From JAKLHL01 sp964411885 (GTDB lineage: Bacteria; Bdellovibrionota; JAFGOL01), in the NCBI GenBank assembly GCA_964411885.1, contig CAYPMK010000012.1, forward strand, positions 1-35,462: a stretch of 35,462 bases of DNA. Reading direction: 5' to 3'. A program made the position numbers and the translations under genes. Below the pieces are notes generated by a model that had not been told where the DNA came from, did not search any database, and was given only the letters and a program-made list of their open reading frames with translations. Below, in pieces: positions 31,746-35,462 of the stretch (position 1 is its first letter; the number at the start of each line of letters is the position of its first letter).

Positions 31746-34700
31746 TCTTTGAAGGTTCTGACCATTATGTTTATTTTTTAGAGTTAAGCGAAAAACCAGA
31801 TGCTGTAACAGCCTCAAGGATAATGGAGCTTTTAGACAGCAAGAAAGAATTCAAACAGGGTAATGGTTTTTTTGTAATTCCAAGAAAAGGGACCATATCC
31901 CCTTGGTCTAGTAAGGCCACAGATATCTTTCACAACGTAGGACTTAATAGTGTAAAAAGAGTTGAACGTGGTATTTACTACGATGTTGAATTCGATCCAA
32001 AAAAACACTCCTCACTTTTTGATAGAATGACAGAGGGTGTTTACAAGGACGTTTCTGATATTTTTGTTAGTCCACAGCCAGCACCACTTGAACATGTTGA
32101 TATACTAAGCAAGGGTAAATCTGCGCTTGATGAAGCAAATATCAAAATGGGGCTAGCACTAAGCCAGGAAGAAATAGATTACCTTTATACTGTCTACAGC
32201 AATATAAAAAGGAATCCAACAGACGTAGAACTTTTGATGTTCGGACAGGTTAACTCTGAACATTGCAGACATAAAATATTCAATGCAGAATGGATAATAG
32301 ACGGTGAAAAAAAGGATAATTCACTTTTTGAGATGATAAAGAACACTCACAAACAACAGCCAAAGGGAACCGTGTTGGCTTATTCAGACAATTCCTGCGT
32401 GTTAGAAGGTTCTGTTAGTGAGTGGTTTGAACCAAGAAGGGATCTTGATAATGTATATGAGTATAAAAAAGAACAAATAGACATAATTGCAAAAGTAGAA
32501 ACACACAATCATCCTACTGCAATATCTCCATTTCCGGGGGCAGCCACTGGTGTTGGTGGAGAAATACGTGATGAAGGCGCTACCGGTACTGGCAGTAAAT
32601 CAAAGGCCGGACTTAGTGCCTTTATGGTCTCTAATTTAAGAATACCCAATTATAATATGCCGTGGGAAAAAAACTATGCACAGTTTCCAGAGCGTCTTGC
32701 TACTCCTTTACAGATAATGTTAGAAGGCCCAATAGGTGGAGCAAGTTTTGGTAATGAATTTGGTCGTCCACAGCTTTGTGGCATTTTTAAAACATATGAA
32801 GAAGTCTACAACAACAGATACAGAGGATACCATAAGCCAATAATGGTTGCTGGTGGTATGGGTAATATTAAAAGAGAGCATGCTTACAAAAAGAATATAC
32901 CTGCAAAAGCCTTGATAGTTCAACTTGGTGGTCCAGCAATGAAGATAGGTATAGGTGGTGGAGCGGCATCATCAATGGCAACAGGCTCTAACGATGCTGA
33001 ACTTGATTTTAATTCTGTGCAACGTGGTAATGCAGAAATGCAAAGAAGGTGTCAAGAAGTAATAGACGCATGCATATGCATGGGAAAAGATAATCCAATA
33101 CTAAGTATTCACGATATTGGTGCAGGAGGACTTTCTAACGGATGTCCAGAACTTGTTAGTGAGACTGGCGGTACTTTTAATTTAAGAAAGATCCCCAGCG
33201 AAGACAGATCTATGAGCCCAATGGAAATTTGGTGTTGTGAGGCACAAGAAAGATATGTGCTTGCAATAGATGCAAAGGATAAAGATAAGTTCATTGCCCT
33301 TTGTGAAAGAGAACGTTGCCCTGTTGCTATAATAGGCCAAGCAGTTAGTGATCATAAACTAACACTTAACGACGAACATTTTGACAACAAACCAATAGAT
33401 ATAGATATAGGTGTAATACTTAAAAAACCACCCAAGATGTTAAGGAACGTAGCACACCTTAAAGAAGAACATCCAGAACTTGACCTTAGCGGTGTGGATA
33501 TAGACTCTGCAATGGAAAGAGTTTTGCAAATTCCCGCCGTAGCTAACAAAACCTTCCTTATAACAATAACAGACAGAAGCATAACAGGACTGGTTGCAAG
33601 GGACCAAATGACAGGACCGTACCAAACGCCTGTGGCCGACGTAGCTGTTACAGCAAGATCTTATAATTCATATAACGGAGAAGCAATGGCAATGGGTGAA
33701 CGAACCAACATTGCAGTTGTTTCTGCACCAGCGTCTTGCAGAATGGCAATAGGAGAAGCCATAACCAACATTGCTGCCGCAAACATTGGCGATATAAAGA
33801 ATATAAAACTTTCTGCTAACTGGATGTGTGCCTGTGGAGAACAAGGAGAAGACGCCAACCTTTATGATGCAGTAAGAACAGTTGGACAAGAACTTTGTCC
33901 AAAACTTGGGATTAGCATACCAGTAGGAAAAGACTCCCTTTCTATGAGAACAGTTTGGAACTCCAGCGACGGTAAGAATAACAAAATGGTTGGACCCCTA
34001 AGTCTTATAGTTAGTGCCTTTGCGCCAGTAAAGGATGTAAGAAAAACAGTTACCCCAGAGTTTAAGAAGAGCCAAGATTCTAGGCTCATACTAATAGACC
34101 TTGGTTCTAAAAAACATCGTCTTGGGGCCAGCGCCCTTGCTCAAGCATATAATCAAGTGGGTGGTATAGTTCCAGACCTAGATGACACAACTTTATTCCT
34201 TGGTTTTTATAATGCTATACAAGAAATGATAGAAGAGCAATTGATACTTGCGTACCACGATATTTCTGACGGTGGGCTTTTTGTTACGCTCTCAGAAATG
34301 GCCTTTGCTTCTAGAATGGGAATAGACATAGATATAGAAAAACTTGGTAAAGATTCACTACAAATACTTTTTAGCGAAGAACTTGGTGCTGTAATACAGG
34401 TTGAGTCAAACAATCTTAAAAAAGTTAATTCAATACTCTCTAAACATGGACTTGAAAAGATAAGTACAGATATAGGCAAACCTTTGAATAACAAAGATAT
34501 GCCTTGTGGAGAAACGCTAACAGACCTTTTAAGGACGTGGAGCACACTTACATACAAGATGCAATCTTTAAGGGATAATCCAGCTTGTGCAAAACAAGAA
34601 TACGATAATCTGTTAGACGAAAAAGATCCCGGCATGAACTTTAAGCTCACCTATGACCCAGACAAGAGTTTTACAATAAACACAGCGTTAAAAAAACCAA

Positions 34701-35462
34701 GAATGGCAATTTTAAGAGAACAGGGGATAAACGGACAACTAGAAATGGCCGCTGTTTTTGACAGAGCAGGATTTGAATCTGTTGATGTTCACATGACAGA
34801 CCTTTTGAATGGCAAAACAGACCTTAAAGATTTTAAAGGGCTGGTAGCTTGTGGAGGTTTTTCATATGGCGACGTACTTGGAGCAGGTTCTGGTTGGGCA
34901 AAATCTGTACTCTTTAATGAGTCGTTAAAAGAAATGTTCACAAAATTCTTTGAAAGAAAAGATAGTTTTGCTTTGGGTATATGTAACGGTTGCCAAATGA
35001 TGTCTCAATTAAAAGGCATTATACCCGGTGCAGAACACTGGCCTATGTTCACAAGGAACATATCAAAACAGTTCGAAGCAAGATATGTTACTCTAGAAAT
35101 ATTAGATTCTCCGTCTATATTCTTTAACGGCATGCAAGGTTCTTTTGTTCCAATACCTGTTGCACACGGAGAAGGTTTTGCAGACTTTAGCAGAACAGGC
35201 TCTTTGGACGGCGTAATAAAGAGCGGTCTTATGTGTGCAAGATACGTTGATAATTATCATAGACCAACAGAACGTTATCCATACAACCCCAACGGATCAA
35301 AGGACGGCCTAACTGCGTTAACCACCACAGACGGCAGGGTAACAATAATGATGCCTCACCCAGAAAGACTGTTTAGGTCTGTACAAATGTCATATCGCCC
35401 ACGTGATTTATTTACCGGCGAGGCTGGCCCATGGATGAGATTCTTTCATAATGCAAGACAGT
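31742..35462 (+). CDS. purL: FGAM synthase, single-chain PurL (3' end cut by window)
   Basis: Open from ATG 31742 (overlapping the purC stop as ATGA) to the window end: 1240 codons, so nearly complete. It makes FGAM from FGAR, glutamine and ATP. Features of the large fused form: the N-domain 'TISPWSSKATDIFHNVGL', the synthetase motifs 'QVNSEHCRHKIFNAEW' and 'ETHNHPTAISPFPGAATG', and a C-terminal glutaminase domain with catalytic C1081 in 'LGICNGCQMM' and H1206-E1208 in 'PHPE'. The last residues 'WMRFFHNARQ' match the end region of known single-chain PurL ('NAR'), so only a few codons are missing. It is distinct from the split PurLQS system, and no purQ or purS is seen. Confidence 0.96.
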   Translation, partial: MIFEGSDHYVYFLELSEKPDAVTASRIMELLDSKKEFKQGNGFFVIPRKGTISPWSSKATDIFHNVGLNSVKRVERGIYYDVEFDPKKHSSLFDRMTEGVYKDVSDIFVSPQPAPLEHVDILSKGKSALDEANIKMGLALSQEEIDYLYTVYSNIKRNPTDVELLMFGQVNSEHCRHKIFNAEWIIDGEKKDNSLFEMIKNTHKQQPKGTVLAYSDNSCVLEGSVSEWFEPRRDLDNVYEYKKEQIDIIAKVETHNHPTAISPFPGAATGVGGEIRDEGATGTGSKSKAGLSAFMVSNLRIPNYNMPWEKNYAQFPERLATPLQIMLEGPIGGASFGNEFGRPQLCGIFKTYEEVYNNRYRGYHKPIMVAGGMGNIKREHAYKKNIPAKALIVQLGGPAMKIGIGGGAASSMATGSNDAELDFNSVQRGNAEMQRRCQEVIDACICMGKDNPILSIHDIGAGGLSNGCPELVSETGGTFNLRKIPSEDRSMSPMEIWCCEAQERYVLAIDAKDKDKFIALCERERCPVAIIGQAVSDHKLTLNDEHFDNKPIDIDIGVILKKPPKMLRNVAHLKEEHPELDLSGVDIDSAMERVLQIPAVANKTFLITITDRSITGLVARDQMTGPYQTPVADVAVTARSYNSYNGEAMAMGERTNIAVVSAPASCRMAIGEAITNIAAANIGDIKNIKLSANWMCACGEQGEDANLYDAVRTVGQELCPKLGISIPVGKDSLSMRTVWNSSDGKNNKMVGPLSLIVSAFAPVKDVRKTVTPEFKKSQDSRLILIDLGSKKHRLGASALAQAYNQVGGIVPDLDDTTLFLGFYNAIQEMIEEQLILAYHDISDGGLFVTLSEMAFASRMGIDIDIEKLGKDSLQILFSEELGAVIQVESNNLKKVNSILSKHGLEKISTDIGKPLNNKDMPCGETLTDLLRTWSTLTYKMQSLRDNPACAKQEYDNLLDEKDPGMNFKLTYDPDKSFTINTALKKPRMAILREQGINGQLEMAAVFDRAGFESVDVHMTDLLNGKTDLKDFKGLVACGGFSYGDVLGAGSGWAKSVLFNESLKEMFTKFFERKDSFALGICNGCQMMSQLKGIIPGAEHWPMFTRNISKQFEARYVTLEILDSPSIFFNGMQGSFVPIPVAHGEGFADFSRTGSLDGVIKSGLMCARYVDNYHRPTERYPYNPNGSKDGLTALTTTDGRVTIMMPHPERLFRSVQMSYRPRDLFTGEAGPWMRFFHNARQ

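Noticed and set aside
34207..34650. 147-residue minus-strand frame inside purL
   Set aside because: It is a shadow of the strongly conserved purL frame; the plus strand shows intact family motifs on both sides.
31742..35462. PurL as truncated or frameshifted
   Set aside because: The frame is open and in register from the start to the C-terminal PHPE motif; the missing stop is due to the window edge only.

Overview
The window looks like one scaffold piece from a low-GC, diderm (Gram-negative) bacterium. It encodes outer-membrane and periplasmic machinery (a TolC family protein, MlaC, a PpiD-like chaperone, lipoproteins, FtsEX with an EnvC-like activator), uses ATA for Ile and AGA/AGG for Arg heavily in all genes, and has many TTG starts. 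A Ser/Thr kinase with a 'HRDVSPQN' catalytic loop and PEGA-type tail is reminiscent of Myxococcota/Bdellovibrionota-like ('deltaproteobacterial') lineages; that placement is an inference. A 100-N gap flanked by an exact 55-nt duplication indicates a short-read k-mer assembly, so the source is probably a draft or metagenome-assembled genome.

Layout. (1) 1-1755, minus strand: a partial small secreted protein and a CtpA-type S41 protease. (2) 1894-12588, plus strand: a tightly packed envelope operon. Its order is PpiD-like chaperone, family-5 solute-binding protein, thioredoxin-DsbD/CcdA-like fusion, ftsE, ftsX, EnvC-like protein, MlaC-like protein, 65-aa membrane protein, TolC family protein, degenerate CDP-alcohol phosphatidyltransferase, membrane-anchored unknown, pyrE. 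(3) 12691-19229, plus: the translation/transcription operon rimP-nusA-infB-rbfA-nrnA, with the assembly gap inside infB. (4) 19231-25909: two paralogous lipoproteins that each read as a seven-bladed beta-propeller (one on the minus strand) surround truB, an EamA transporter and an exonuclease III gene; the second lipoprotein gene overlaps an aminotransferase gene. (5) 25936-26126: a 191-bp element with perfect 27-bp inverted ends and a nested, GC-richer, hairpin-like interior, the most unusual non-coding object here. (6) 26238-35462, plus: a purine cluster purA - Ser/Thr kinase - purB - purC - purL, with purL cut by the window end a few codons short of its expected stop.

How the genes fit together. 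The envelope operon combines divisome-linked peptidoglycan remodelling (FtsEX-EnvC), periplasmic folding and redox (PpiD-like, DsbD-like), lipid handling (MlaC-like, CDP-alcohol transferase-like) and an outer-membrane channel, with starts and stops overlapping at most junctions. The infB operon follows the classic bacterial order but lacks ylxR/ylxQ, and a reversed lipoprotein gene separates nrnA from truB. The purine cluster covers SAICAR, FGAM and both AMP-branch steps, with a membrane kinase embedded between purA and purB.

No rRNA, tRNA, CRISPR array, transposase or integrase was seen. Apart from the MITE-like element and the two lipoproteins, most of the window is ordinary housekeeping and envelope genes.
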